Positions 54,104 through 64,000 are shown, counted from the first letter of the stretch. The stretch: DNA of 64,000 bases from Agapetus fuscipes (GCA_951799405.1 OX637343.1:4588001-4652000); one strand, 5' to 3'. The notes: a model not told the origin generated them from the sequence alone. Translations and numbers: made by a program.

Positions 54104-57100
54104 CTATTTGTGAAATTTTTTATGCTTGGCAAATTTTAGATATCTCTCCCTAGCTGCCTTTTTTATGATATCACTATCCACTCTGCTGTCTTTGCCTATC
54201 AATACATTCGAGATTTCCTTGCACCATCGGTGCACAACGACGCGAACAATGACATTGATAGTTTGTGTTATAACAGCTTCCTTGTGCTTTTCACACGTCA
54301 AAAAGCTGAAATCAACAATTTTCCTTGCTATAAGTGATATATTTTTTTTTAAATTATTTTTGTGACACTCATCCATAAGATAATTATGAATGAGTGCCTG
54401 CATGCGCTGAAACGTCGCCTTCATGGCTTTAGATGGATAAACAAGCCATCTTCGGCCAGGATGATACTCTCTCGCTGTTATTAAATCATGGCCTTCGCAA
54501 CTAGTATCCAATATAACGGAAGAACAGATTTTACAGTTTTTAAAAACATTTACCTTTAATTTTTTTGCAATAAAACCGGCGACGAAATCTGCTGCGTTAC
54601 TGTGGAGATCTGAATCTTCACCAACAAGCAGAGATCTTTCATCCAATGATGAGATATCTTTGTTCGTTTGTGAAGAAGCAGATTCAACTGGTGCTGATGG
54701 CTCATTTTTTAATAACAAACGAAGATTTTGGAGAGTATCACCTTCTTGCTCTTCGCAATTCATCCCCACCGCTCTGATTGAGGTCAGATTGTTAACTAAT
54801 AAGGTTTTATAACTCCCCTCAAAGTCAGAGACACTGGGAGCTACATTTCTCCAGCCCTGACTTCGAATTGCACCGAAGAAATTTTCTAAGGGATCCTGAT
54901 TGAATCTCCGTAAGAATATTCTCTTCATTCCTAGGTCTAAGAGCTTTTCAGAAATACATTTAAATACCTTTATTGTGTGGATCCAGTTATACAAACACGG
55001 AGTTGATGCTTTCCCTCCCACATACTCCATGGTGCTTAATGTTTTTAGGGAATTATGCCAGAACTCGAAATGGAAGGATTTCTTAGTCACGGGACACCGA
55101 AACTCCTTGCCGTGCTCTTTTGGGCTGCCACAATTAATCGAATCGAACAATTCATCAAAAAAGAGAAGCAAATCGGCAGTCTCTGCAGCTTCATCTGGGA
55201 GAAGATGTGTTCCTAAAAGAATTGTAACTTAAATCAGTTTTTTTAAAGTGCAAAAACATTTCTTTTCCTAAACTTCTTTAATTTCTTTTCACTTATTTTA
55301 AAATAAAAACATTTTTGATTATATTTTGACATCAGGTATATAATAAAACTCTTTAAAACTAAAAGAGAAATGATGGAAAATGATTGTACTATATAAAAAA
55401 AGTAGTTTAGAAAAGAAACTTGGTTATCATTTTGTACTTTTTAAAAATATTTTTTCAGCGTATTATTAGAAATCATCCAAATTTAAATTATTAAATCTTA
55501 AAAATAAGAAAATTAAGTCTTAAAAATAAGAAAATTTATACATCAAAATGTTAAGAAAAATATTTTCACTGACTAGCGTATTTACTCCTGAAATAATGTT
55601 TATGATGTATATTTGTATACTCTAAGTTCCAAAGATCTATTGGCATGCTAGTTCAAGCTTACACATGCTGCATGAACTTAAAAAATAAACGAAACCTCAC
55701 ATAAAGATTTAAGTTTTTACATGCCAAGATTTGATGGGTTCAGCCTCATACCAACTATGAAAAAAACTAAACTATCAAATAGTGTTGCAAAAATAAAAGT
55801 AAATCACATAGTAGTGTTGTTAAAATGATGGATATATATATATATAAAACTCATCCAAGTAACAAAGAAAACAAGAACTACCTGAATCTGAACATGCATG
55901 CATATAGTGTAAGTGTGATTAATTATAAACAAGTATATACTCACTGGCCATAAGGTACATGAGGGCTGCAACTCTATGGCTGAACACTTGCGTACAGTAT
56001 TTCACTCTCATTTTAGGTATTCTATCTGGTACAACGTGCAGATCAGTAAGCTTTGGCAAGACTCGCGCTTTAGTAGCGCCAACATCTATTAAATATAGGT
56101 CTTGAATATGTTGCCATTTTGCTACTCTGCTTTTATTGTTCTCTCCATAAAATATCAAATCTTTTGTTAGAAGATTATTGCGAATACCTTTCATAAGATG
56201 AGGGGGGTCAAATAAATGCCACATTTTTTTGCCATTTACTTCAAAATACTGACCCTTCCATTCTTTTCCCTCTCTTAAGTATGAAGCTTTTGTATCTTCA
56301 GTGAGCTGCTTTATTGCGCTTTCGTTTACTGCACTTTGGTCACAGATGGTTGTAATGACTCGCAAGCCTAAAAAATAAGAAAATAAAATTTTGTCAAGTC
56401 ATAAACATCTATAATATAATATAAAAATAAATAACATTTTAAAACACATAAATATACCTGTGCAGCGTAAAGCATTGATCATGTCCTTAATCATGAACAT
56501 GAGATCTGGTTTCTTACACCCACCTTTGTGAAAGGTATAACCCACGGGCTGCCTATATGTCCGAGATATTCCTGTGACCATAAAAACTAGAACGTGATCA
56601 GCAAAGTTCTGGGTTCTTTTGTATCCGAAATCTTCAAAGCCTTCAATGAGGTCTTTATTTTCGTTATAATGAAGATGAGGGGTTATGCTCATTTCATCAA
56701 ACAATAGGCTACAATACCTTTCTGACACATTCATAGTTTTAACGGTCTCGGCCAAATGTTCCAAGATTAAATCATTTATTCCAGGACTAATCGGGACTCT
56801 CTGTAACAAGTTTACAAGTGTTTTGGCAGCTGGGAGAGTGAACAGCTTGTACATCATCCGATAGGCCTTCGGACTGTATTTATATAAACTGAGAGCCAAA
56901 ATTTTTTCATCTAAAGTGAACCTCCTCCCTTTGGGTTTCTTAGATGACTGAGTGATCTGCATCGACGTAAACAATTTAGCCGCAACAGACATATTTTTAG
57001 TCACAACCGTGTCAGACAAAATCATTTTTGTTGCAGAATTCAGTCTCTGTTTGTAGCTTTTAGCTCTAACTTCCTGGCGTTTTGCAATTTTTTTCATGCG

Positions 57101-60100
57101 CATGGCTTGTTCATACAGAATTTTAGCTTTTGGCGTTAAAAAAACTGCTTTTGAGACTCCAACCATGGATAACATACTCTTTTTTTCTGAAATAGAAACA
57201 TTAAATACCATTACATACAAATTACTGTACTATTGAGTTGTATACAACCAAAGGCGGCAATCTAGGAGTTCTCTAAAAAAATGAGATGAATATATAAGTT
57301 ACCTGTTTCCAAGTCCACTATTGTCTTTTAACAGTGACTAATGAATTGACGACTTAAATTTTCATTAAGGGACGAGTAAGGGACCCTTATTGTATGGGTA
57401 TTATTCTGTCATCCTATGTCTGCTATATCTTGAATAAGTTTGTCAATGGTTACTTCTAAATTCCGCCATCGCCTACATTCAAAATTTATATAGATCATTT
57501 TTTTTAAAACGGTTCCATGTTGAGACAGACAGTGGACTGATATGAAAATACAGAAGACATTTTCAGTTTCCATGTATTTATGTCACTCTTGAAAAAAATT
57601 CTAAATTGCCACCTTAGATTCTACAAAACTCAATTATATACCACATCATTGCATACAATAGTAAGATTTTTAGCAGAAAGAACAACTTACGTTTAGATGT
57701 TGCATTTGGAAACAATCCTAGAAGAAAAATATTAATTAAAAGTTTTGTAACTATACATTATATGTTCAAGGAAATTCATAGGATAAAGATTATCATACTT
57801 CTGGGAGTCATGGAAGTTGTTTTTCTACCAATATTTTTTCTTAAACCAAGAGCTGGACCTGCAACAAAATAAAAAATATTACTTTTTTCTTGTAAATGAA
57901 TTAAACACTAAAGAAAAACTACAATTGCAATTCACATCACATTTTACTTTCGCCTCAAAGGGCGTCTTCAGAACAGAAAAAAAGTGAATTGAAAACTGTG
58001 CTTTTAATTTAATATATACATATTTTTTAAATATTGACTAGCCTGCCTAATCATACTACACACGATTACGGCATTCCAGTCTTAAAGTCCAGCTTTGCCA
58101 ACACACGTTGCTCAAGGTCCATGAGAACTGACAAAAAATATATATAGTGGACAGTTATATGGAAGAATCTCAGGCCAGCTCGTGATACTTCCTATTGTAT
58201 TGCAGATGCCTAAGTATTAATCCTGCTCATTCAGCATTCTGCTATTCTCTGTTTTTCTGGTGATAGGTTATTATGCTTGCTTTTAGAAATTTAAACAAAA
58301 CAGACGCAAATACCCTCTCCTTTTTTTTATGAGTTTTAACCATTTAACTGCGGGTGTCACGCATAGGCGTCAAGTGTAAACTTGCACACAGTGCAGCTGT
58401 CAATCATAGACGTCATCCAACTTCTAACTTATCCCTGACATTTGTGTTAAAGAATTAAAAAATTTGCAAGAGAAAAAAGCTAAACCTTTGTGATTGTTGT
58501 TCTTGAATAAGTAATACATGTGACTGTGCACATAGTTTGTTCACAAATGTCGTCAATTAATTAAGGTAGGAAACCATAAGTAAAAATGGGCTAGAAAAAG
58601 TATTCCGTAATGGGCTATTCATACAGCCAGAATATTAAGAAGCAAAAAAGTTAATAAGCAATAGAATTTCACTGTGTGAACCACCAAACCCTAGAAAACA
58701 TTAAAAAATACTACTCCATTAAATTTTGAGCAGTACAATTTACAAGATGCATTTTTGCAAATTTATATTTTTAAGTACACTAAAAACTGCACGTATTGAA
58801 CTGATTATATTACCTTTAGGAGTACTCCATTCAACTTGCAGGTTTTCACTGTTAGACGTCCCAGCGATGCTCTCTAAAATATAAACTTAGATTACTAACC
58901 TTACAAATGAATAAGAGAAAACTATTATTCTTAAATTTAAAAAAAAAACACAGTTCCAATTCACTTTCTCTTTATTTATTTTGCATACTTTAACGTTTTC
59001 AACTCAAAAGGCATCCTCGGAAGCAGTGACTGCTGGGTGAAAACGTTAAAGCATACTTAATAAATAAAAGAAAAAGTGAATTAAAACTGAGTGTTCTTTT
59101 AAATAAATACAATATAATTATTCTTTATGTTAACACATTAACTTACTTTTTTTTTTGTATATTTATTATAAATTACAAACACTTCCCACCCTCAGACTAT
59201 CATCAGGTAAACACATGATTTTTTTTTAAACTTCAAGTTTAGCTGATGTGGTCTGAGGACCAAAAGCATTAGTAATTTATAATCAACACAAAAAGTGGGA
59301 GTAAAACAGTGTTTAAATAATGATTTCTTTAAGTCATTTGTAAGAATAATAACATTTTTTTTACAGTGTAAATACACAAGGGATAAAAATAATATTGTAA
59401 AATAATTTAAATCATGGATATCCTGACCATTTTTTTGATCACAACTTGTAAAGGGTATTCATTGGCTAGTGTTTATTTAGTAACATCATTATTCTGTTTT
59501 CCTGAAAATTTGCCTCTTCTCATGGACTAACTGCCAACCTCAGTCTAGACTTTCCTTGGTTTAAATAGTATTTATATAATTATATAATATACCTTCAACA
59601 CTTCCTGAGATGGAAGAATCTTCGCAAATATTTTTTTCAATGTTTCTTGGTATTGTATCATTATAATAACGTTTTCGGCTCCCTGCAGCTGAAAAAATCA
59701 AAAAGATAAAACACCCCATACAAATGTATTAATAACCATACTGAAGTTTTGATAAAATGTTAACATAAAAAATTGGGTTGATGCCTTCCATAAACCGTTA
59801 ATGGTGATCTGTTATTTATTGGTTCGGTTGGTCACTTACTACTTGAGGAAGTTGACGGTCTACAAATTTCAGCCGTCGTGGTCACATACACTTCAGCTTC
59901 TGCAGTTGGAGGAACTGAAACAAGTATAACAACAATCAGCAACTATTGGGTGTCCTGTGAAATGATCTAAATTTGTGGTTATAAGTTGGTCCTCACACTT
60001 GGTAAATAGGATACACAATAGGACTAACTTTTTGCAGGATAACTTACCACTTGAGGAAGTTGACGGTCTACAAATTTCAGCCGTCGTGGTCACATACACT

Positions 60101-61383
60101 TCAGCTTCTGCAGTTGGAGGAACTGAAACAAGTATAACAACAATCAGCAACTATTGGGTGTCCTGTGAAATGATGTGGTTATAAGTTGGTCGAGCATAGT
60201 CTGGGCAGCTTGAATGTCTTGACGCTCTACAGCACAAGCATAGTCTGGGCAGCTTGAACGTCTTGACGCGCTACAGCACGAGCATAGTCTGGGCAGCTTG
60301 AATGTCTTGACGCTCTACAGCACGAGCATAGTCTGGGCAGCTTGAACGTCTTGACGCGCTACAGCACGAGCATAGTCTGGGCAGCTTGAATGTCTTGACG
60401 CGCTACAGCACGAGCATAGTCTGGGCAGCTTGAACGTCTTGACGCGCTACAGCACGAGCATAGTCTGGGCAGCTTGAACGTCTTGACGCGCTACAGCACG
60501 AGCATAGTCTGGGCAGCTTGAATGTCTTGACGCGCTACAGCACGAGCATAGTCTGGGCAGCTTGAACGTCTTGACGCGCTACAGCACGACCATAGTCTGG
60601 GCAGCTAGAATGTCTTGACGCTCTACAGCACGAGCATAGTCTGGGCAGCTTGAACGTCTTGACGCGCTACAGCACGAGCATAGTCTGGGTAGCTTGAACG
60701 TCTTGACGCGCTACAGCACGAGCATAGTCTGGGCAGCTTGAACGTCTTGACGCGCTACAGCACGAGCATAGTCTGGGCAGCTTGAGCGTCTTGACGGGCT
60801 ATTAGCTTTGGACAGTACATATTAACTGTAGTCAATTTTATCAGCATGCCTTGAATGGATTCATAGGAATAATTGTGCAACTTATATACAAACTTAGGTT
60901 CCTTGACTATTGGTTGGTATGAGGCTGACCACCAATACTGTAAAAAATTGTTCACTTTGCCAATGTCACCCCTGTTGCAAAAATTACATCCAACACGTCT
61001 TAAGTATTCAAAATGAAATAATTTTACATACCTGGTAAAAATAATGTAGGCATAGCAGCCGGAAACATTTTTAAAGAGGGCTTTCTCAAATATTTTATTT
61101 CAAAATGACGACCGCACACGCGCCGGTTGAAATGTACAAATTGAGGATCATGCCTCAAAATCGGACCTCCAATGGCTTGAACCCATTTAATAAACCTTTC
61201 GCGATCTTTTATGGGACAGGGAAAACAGTGCAACTTTTCTAAAAACAAAAAAAACACATTTACAGTTCATCCAAACTTTTCGCTTTATCCAGTAAGTACA
61301 TTACGTATCGTTAAATAAAAACGTATCATTACTCTACCTTTCGTGTTAAAGCAATGTGGTACACAACAACGGCGACTAGACAT
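54104..61383 (-). CDS. P-element/THAP9-like transposase, 11 exons, 968 codons, intact
   Basis: Predicted exons (minus): 61,383-61,338; 61,238-61,032; 60,122-60,048; 59,914-59,840; 59,688-59,593; 58,873-58,814; 57,858-57,799; 57,717-57,691; 57,186-56,458; 56,367-55,945; 55,212-54,104. Every intron is GT-AG and phase 1, and the sum is 2,907 bases with no stop. Exons 1-2 form a C2CH THAP DNA-binding domain: CCVPHC, then LHCFPCP, VCGRHF and AMPTLFLPG. A basic, Ser/Thr-rich linker follows, encoded by six small exons. The catalytic region has LLFDEMS (Asp near 369), TTICDQSAVN (Asp near 468) and DPLENFFGAIR (acidic residues near 706-709), the expected RNase H-like pattern with the GTP-binding insertion region between. 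The C-terminal end is the P-element C domain. It would bind subterminal sites and cut the element ends. Exons 3 and 4 are a tandem duplicate. Transcript support is unavailable. Confidence 0.88.
55620..55757 (-). repeat. Degenerate Z module in intron 10
   Basis: CTAAGTTCCAAAGATCTATT, TTCAAGCTTACACATGCTGC and TTCAGCCTCATACCAACTAT; large central deletion. Confidence 0.5.
57945..57990 (-). repeat. Hammerhead-core-like words in intron 7
   Basis: The minus strand reads CTGAAGACGCCCTTTGAGGCG then AAAGTAAAA. The CTGAAGA-stem-GAAA order is present (GCC/GGC stem II), but stem I does not pair, so at most a decayed Penelope-type terminal repeat. Confidence 0.35.
58945..59330. repeat. Two adjacent foldbacks with decayed hammerhead-like words, intron 5
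   Basis: The first foldback (58,950-59,095) has arms AATTCACTTTCTCTTTATTT and TTAATAAATAAAAG/AAAAGTGAATT around TTAACGTTTTCAACTC. The second (about 59,150-59,330) has arms with ATTATAAATTACAAACACTT and its counterpart TAGTAATTTATAAT. The words CTGATGT, GGTCTGAGGACC and AAAAGC occur in ribozyme order in the second. The layout parallels the foldback at 27,238-27,540. Confidence 0.5.
59838..60190 (-). repeat. Tandem duplication of a 75-base coding exon and flanking intron
   Basis: Exon copies 59,840-59,914 and 60,048-60,122 are 208 bases apart and identical apart from the last base. Each has an acceptor TTGTTTCAG and a GTAAGT donor. The encoded 25 residues begin VPPTAEAEVYVTTTAEICRP. Because 75 is divisible by three and both introns are phase 1, either or both exons keep the frame. 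Confidence 0.85.
60191..60802. repeat. 44-bp minisatellite, about 14 copies, intron 2
   Basis: The unit starts CGAGCATAGTCTGGGCAGCT and continues TGAACGTCTTGACGCGCTAC plus AGCA. Units alternate between GAATGTC/GACGCTC and GAACGTC/GACGCGC forms, hinting at an 88-bp higher-order unit in the left part. It is GC-rich compared with the surrounding intron. Confidence 0.92.
60899..60975 (+). repeat. Z-module 5' fragment, intron 2
   Basis: TTCCTTGACTATTGGTTGGT through CACTTTGCCAATGTCACCCC, then truncated. Confidence 0.7.
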
Positions 61384-61643
61384 TGTAAAACGAAAAATAA
61401 AAACAAATTTAAAAGAAATATCAAAACGCGACCGTTCCTTGCGCAAAATTTTCAAATGTACGAAAACAGAAATGGCGCTGCATCTCGCAATCTCGACGAT
61501 CTCGACCAATCAGATACGACGTATGACGTCATTACTATGTCGTCATTTTATGAAGCTCTGATTGGTCACAAAACAGCACAGCGACAGTAAGTACCATTTT
61601 AGTGTTGCCGGAACAAAAATATGCCCTAAGTTTCCTAGGCATG
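61261..61643 (-). repeat. Right long TIR, containing functional exon 1 and promoter
   Basis: Holds the transposase start region. On the minus strand ATGACGTCATACGTCGTATC lies about 140-160 bases upstream of the ATG, and two ACCAATCAGA words (CCAAT-type) flank it. These may form the promoter. Confidence 0.8.
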
Positions 61644-61753
61644 AGGCTCACTTCAAACTGGTCTTGCGACTCGGATGCAATTCTTTTGTTTGAAGCTCGG
61701 TGGGTCAGTCAAAGTTATTAGTTTTTGTAATTTTGTGCTTTGTGCAAGTTACA

Positions 61754-64000
61754 ATGGACGTAGTTGTGAAGTCTGAGAAGGAGCCGGTCTCGGAGGATAT
61801 GGATGCACAACTAGAGCACTTACATGAACAAATCGACATTGAAGAGAGCGATGTGAAGCAAGAGAGACTGGCTCGTGAGAAGGAATGGGAAGCTGAGGAC
61901 ATAGTAATGGGAAATATAAAGAATGAGGACTTCTTGGAGGAATGCCGCGTGCTTGTGGACAGAATCGACATCGCGCGGTATTCAAATGATCCAGCCAGGT
62001 TGAAATATGTGTGCCATGCCTGCAGCTACAAGGTGAATCAAAAGAAACCCTTGAGGATCCATCAGTTGTTCAGTTGCTGCGAGCTGGAGCACACTGGGAC
62101 AAGCAAGACCCACAATCATAGACACACAACCTCAGAGAGCAGGCCATCCACCTCAACAGATCAACATAAAGCAAACACTCACAATAAATGTGAACAGGAA
62201 AATGCAAAAAAAACTGAAAACACAGAATTGGCCATTGCGAAAAGCACTCCCTATGATCGCAGTGAAGGTAGTTACAAATCAGTGTGGAGATCTAACATAC
62301 AGAAACACAAACTGGGACACACTGCGAAGAAACTATTTGCTTGTGACCAGTGTGATTACAAAGCTACACAGTCAGTTAATTTGAAAAAGCATAAAATGAC
62401 ACACTCTGGATATAAACCATTTGCGTGTGATCAGTGTGACTATAAAGCTACGCAGTCAGTTAATTTGAAAAAACATAAAATGACACACTCTGGACACAAA
62501 CCATTTGCTTGTGATCAGTGTGACTATAAAGCTACACAGTCAGTTAATTTGCAAAAGCATAAAATGACACACTCGGGACACAAACCTTATGCGTGTGATC
62601 AGTGTGACTATAAAGGTACAGAGTCAGGTTATTTGAAAAAGCATAAAATGACACACTCTGGACACAAACCATTTGCGTGTAATCAGTGTGACTATAAAGC
62701 TACACAGTCAGTTAATTTGAAAAAACATAAAATCACACACTCTGGACACAAACCATTTGCGTGTGATCAGTGTGACTATAAAGGTACAGAGTCAGGTCAT
62801 TTGAAAAGGCATAAAATGACACACTCTGGAAACAAACCATTTGCGTGTGATCAGTGTGACTATAAAGCTACACAGTCAGTTTATTTGAAAAAGCATAAAA
62901 TGACACACTCTGAACACAAACCATTTGCGTGTGATCAGTGTAATTATAAAGCTGCATTGTTAGGTGGTTTAAAAAAGCATAAAATAACACACTCTGGACA
63001 CAAACCATTTGCGTGTGATCAGTGTAATTACAAATCTAAATTGTTAGGTGATTTAAAAATGCATAAACTGAGACACTCTGGATACAAACCATTTGCGTGT
63101 GATCAGTGTGACTATAAAGCTACACAAGCAAGCACTTTGATTTGTCATAAACTGACACACTCTGGATTCAAACCGTTTGAGTGTGATCAGTGTGACTATA
63201 AAGCTACACAGTCAGCTAATTTGAAAAACCATAAAATGACACACTCTGGACACAAACCATTTGCTTGTGATCAGTGTGATTATAAAGCTACACAGTCAGT
63301 TAATTTGAAAAAGCATAAAATGACACACTCTGGACACAAACCATTTGCGTGTGATCAGTGCCATTATAAAGCTGCATTGTTAGGTTGTTTAAAAAGGCAT
63401 AAACAACGGAGACACTCAGGACACAAACCATTTGCGTGTGATCAGTGTGACTATAAAGCTACACAGTCAGCTAATTTGAAAAACCATAAAATGACACACT
63501 CTGGACACAAACCATTTGCTTGTGATCAGTGCCATTATAAAGCTGCATTGTTAGGTTGTTTAAAAAGGCATAAACAACGGAGACACTCAGGACACAAACC
63601 ATTTGCGTGTGATCAGTGTGACTATAAAGCTACACAGTCAGCTAATTTGAAAAACCATAAAATGACACACTCTGGACACAAACCATTTGCTTGTGATCAG
63701 TGCCATTATAAAGCTGCATTGTTAGGTTGTTTAAAAAGGCATAAACAACGGAGACACTCAGGACACAAAAAACCATTTGCGTGTGATCAGTGTGACTATA
63801 AAGCTACGCAGTCAATTAATTTGAAAAACCATAAAATGACACACTCTGGACACAAATCGTTTGCGTGTGATCAGTGTGACTATAAAGCTACGCAGTCAGT
63901 TAATTTGAAAAACCATAAAATGACACACTTTGGACACAAACCATTTGCTTGTGATCAGTGTGATTATAAAGCTACACAGTCAGTTTATTTGAAAAAGCAT
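61754..64000 (+). CDS. C2H2 zinc-finger protein, at least 20 fingers (copy B, partial)
   Basis: Starts MDVVVKSEKEPVSEDM like copy A and stays open to the right edge (about 749 codons seen). The acidic N-terminus, the lone YVCHACSYKVNQKKPLRIHQ motif and the linker are nearly identical to copy A. The finger array differs in number and order and begins at about 62,332. Fingers 13-18 include three perfect repeats of a two-finger unit (CHYKAALLGCLKRHKQRRH alternating with CDYKATQSANLKNHKMTH) at an exact 171-bp spacing (63,361, 63,532, 63,703). One linker has an extra Lys codon (near 63,770). The 12.3-kb transposon end lies about 110 bp upstream of the ATG, so its transcription may start from the transposon end or be lost. 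Confidence 0.88.
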   Translation, partial: MDVVVKSEKEPVSEDMDAQLEHLHEQIDIEESDVKQERLAREKEWEAEDIVMGNIKNEDFLEECRVLVDRIDIARYSNDPARLKYVCHACSYKVNQKKPLRIHQLFSCCELEHTGTSKTHNHRHTTSESRPSTSTDQHKANTHNKCEQENAKKTENTELAIAKSTPYDRSEGSYKSVWRSNIQKHKLGHTAKKLFACDQCDYKATQSVNLKKHKMTHSGYKPFACDQCDYKATQSVNLKKHKMTHSGHKPFACDQCDYKATQSVNLQKHKMTHSGHKPYACDQCDYKGTESGYLKKHKMTHSGHKPFACNQCDYKATQSVNLKKHKITHSGHKPFACDQCDYKGTESGHLKRHKMTHSGNKPFACDQCDYKATQSVYLKKHKMTHSEHKPFACDQCNYKAALLGGLKKHKITHSGHKPFACDQCNYKSKLLGDLKMHKLRHSGYKPFACDQCDYKATQASTLICHKLTHSGFKPFECDQCDYKATQSANLKNHKMTHSGHKPFACDQCDYKATQSVNLKKHKMTHSGHKPFACDQCHYKAALLGCLKRHKQRRHSGHKPFACDQCDYKATQSANLKNHKMTHSGHKPFACDQCHYKAALLGCLKRHKQRRHSGHKPFACDQCDYKATQSANLKNHKMTHSGHKPFACDQCHYKAALLGCLKRHKQRRHSGHKKPFACDQCDYKATQSINLKNHKMTHSGHKSFACDQCDYKATQSVNLKNHKMTHFGHKPFACDQCDYKATQSVYLKKH

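Larger units (their letters stand above)
49336..61643 (-). mobile_element. 12.3-kb P-element/THAP9-like transposon
   Basis: Starts CATGCCTAGGAAACTTAGGG at 49,336 and ends with its reverse complement at 61,643. AGGCT abuts both ends; up to 7 bp could be shared if the ends are asymmetric. The empty site is intact in copy A at 23,381-23,410. It contains a spliced transposase gene, a 95-bp satellite, a 44-bp minisatellite, foldbacks and Z-module fragments. P-family elements usually start CATG, have short TIRs and make 8-bp duplications, so the long TIRs and shorter duplication are unusual. Confidence 0.85.
35691..64000 (+). repeat. Segmental duplication, copy B (continues past the edge)
   Basis: Same order and orientation as 13,277-25,350 but expanded by insertions at 38,079-43,219, 44,823-45,376, 46,241-46,773, 47,9xx-48,7xx, 48,807-49,302 and 49,336-61,643. 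It lacks 16,960-19,800 of copy A. Identity in shared blocks is high by eye (a few differences per 100 bases). Confidence 0.92.

Noticed and set aside
60191..60802. CRISPR-like array
   Set aside because: The 44-bp units are directly adjacent with no variable spacers, and the window is eukaryotic with introns; it is a minisatellite.

Overview
This is an AT-rich, intron-containing nuclear DNA window from an arthropod, most likely an insect. I cannot fix the order; Lepidoptera is a guess. The evidence is a spliced 11-exon gene with GT-AG introns, C2H2 zinc-finger arrays, Pol III SINEs, and a dense mixture of BEL/Pao, APE-type LINE, Penelope, hAT, pogo/Tigger, mariner and P-element relatives. No host housekeeping gene was recognised. 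The window is a transposon-rich accessory region around a duplicated zinc-finger gene.

Layout. Positions 1-6,245 hold a decayed minus-strand BEL/Pao retrotransposon whose gag is split by a nearly full-length minus-strand LINE (family alpha, 2,636-5,942). From 6,246 to 13,276 there is a 92-bp minisatellite, a decayed LINE repeat, microsatellites, tRNA-derived SINEs whose tails match the LINE 3' end, a hAT-like element and a plus-strand LINE alpha tail. Positions 13,277-25,350 (copy A) and 35,691 to the right edge (copy B) form a direct segmental duplication. Each copy carries the same LINE fragments (beta, alpha2), a composite 5S-rRNA/tRNA SINE, CRE-palindrome MITEs and, at its right end, a C2H2 zinc-finger gene (A: 23,499-25,349; B: 61,754 to beyond the edge). 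Between the copies (25,352-35,690) lie a LINE gamma insertion, a deleted Tigger element, a foldback carrying two hammerhead-ribozyme-like motifs, LINE pieces, a 5'-truncated Penelope-like element with a GIY-YIG domain and its own hammerhead-like motif, mariner fragments and SINEs.

Copy B is much larger than copy A because of later insertions: a 5.1-kb nested TIR element (38,079-43,219), LINE tails, a 496-bp hAT MITE and, most notably, a 12.3-kb P-element/THAP9-like transposon (49,336-61,643). The last sits about 110 bp upstream of the copy B zinc-finger start codon. It has roughly 350-bp terminal inverted repeats that both contain the THAP first exon, and an apparently intact 11-exon, 968-codon transposase gene on the minus strand (54,104-61,383). 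Copy A preserves the uninterrupted target site. Comparing A with B also gives empty sites for two other insertions, one microhomology deletion and what looks like a hAT excision footprint.

How the parts relate: the LINE alpha 3' end is repeated as short modules throughout, either alone or joined to a tRNA head, which fits SINEs mobilised by this LINE. The zinc-finger genes and the P-like transposase are the only long intact protein-coding candidates besides the LINE and Penelope ORFs.
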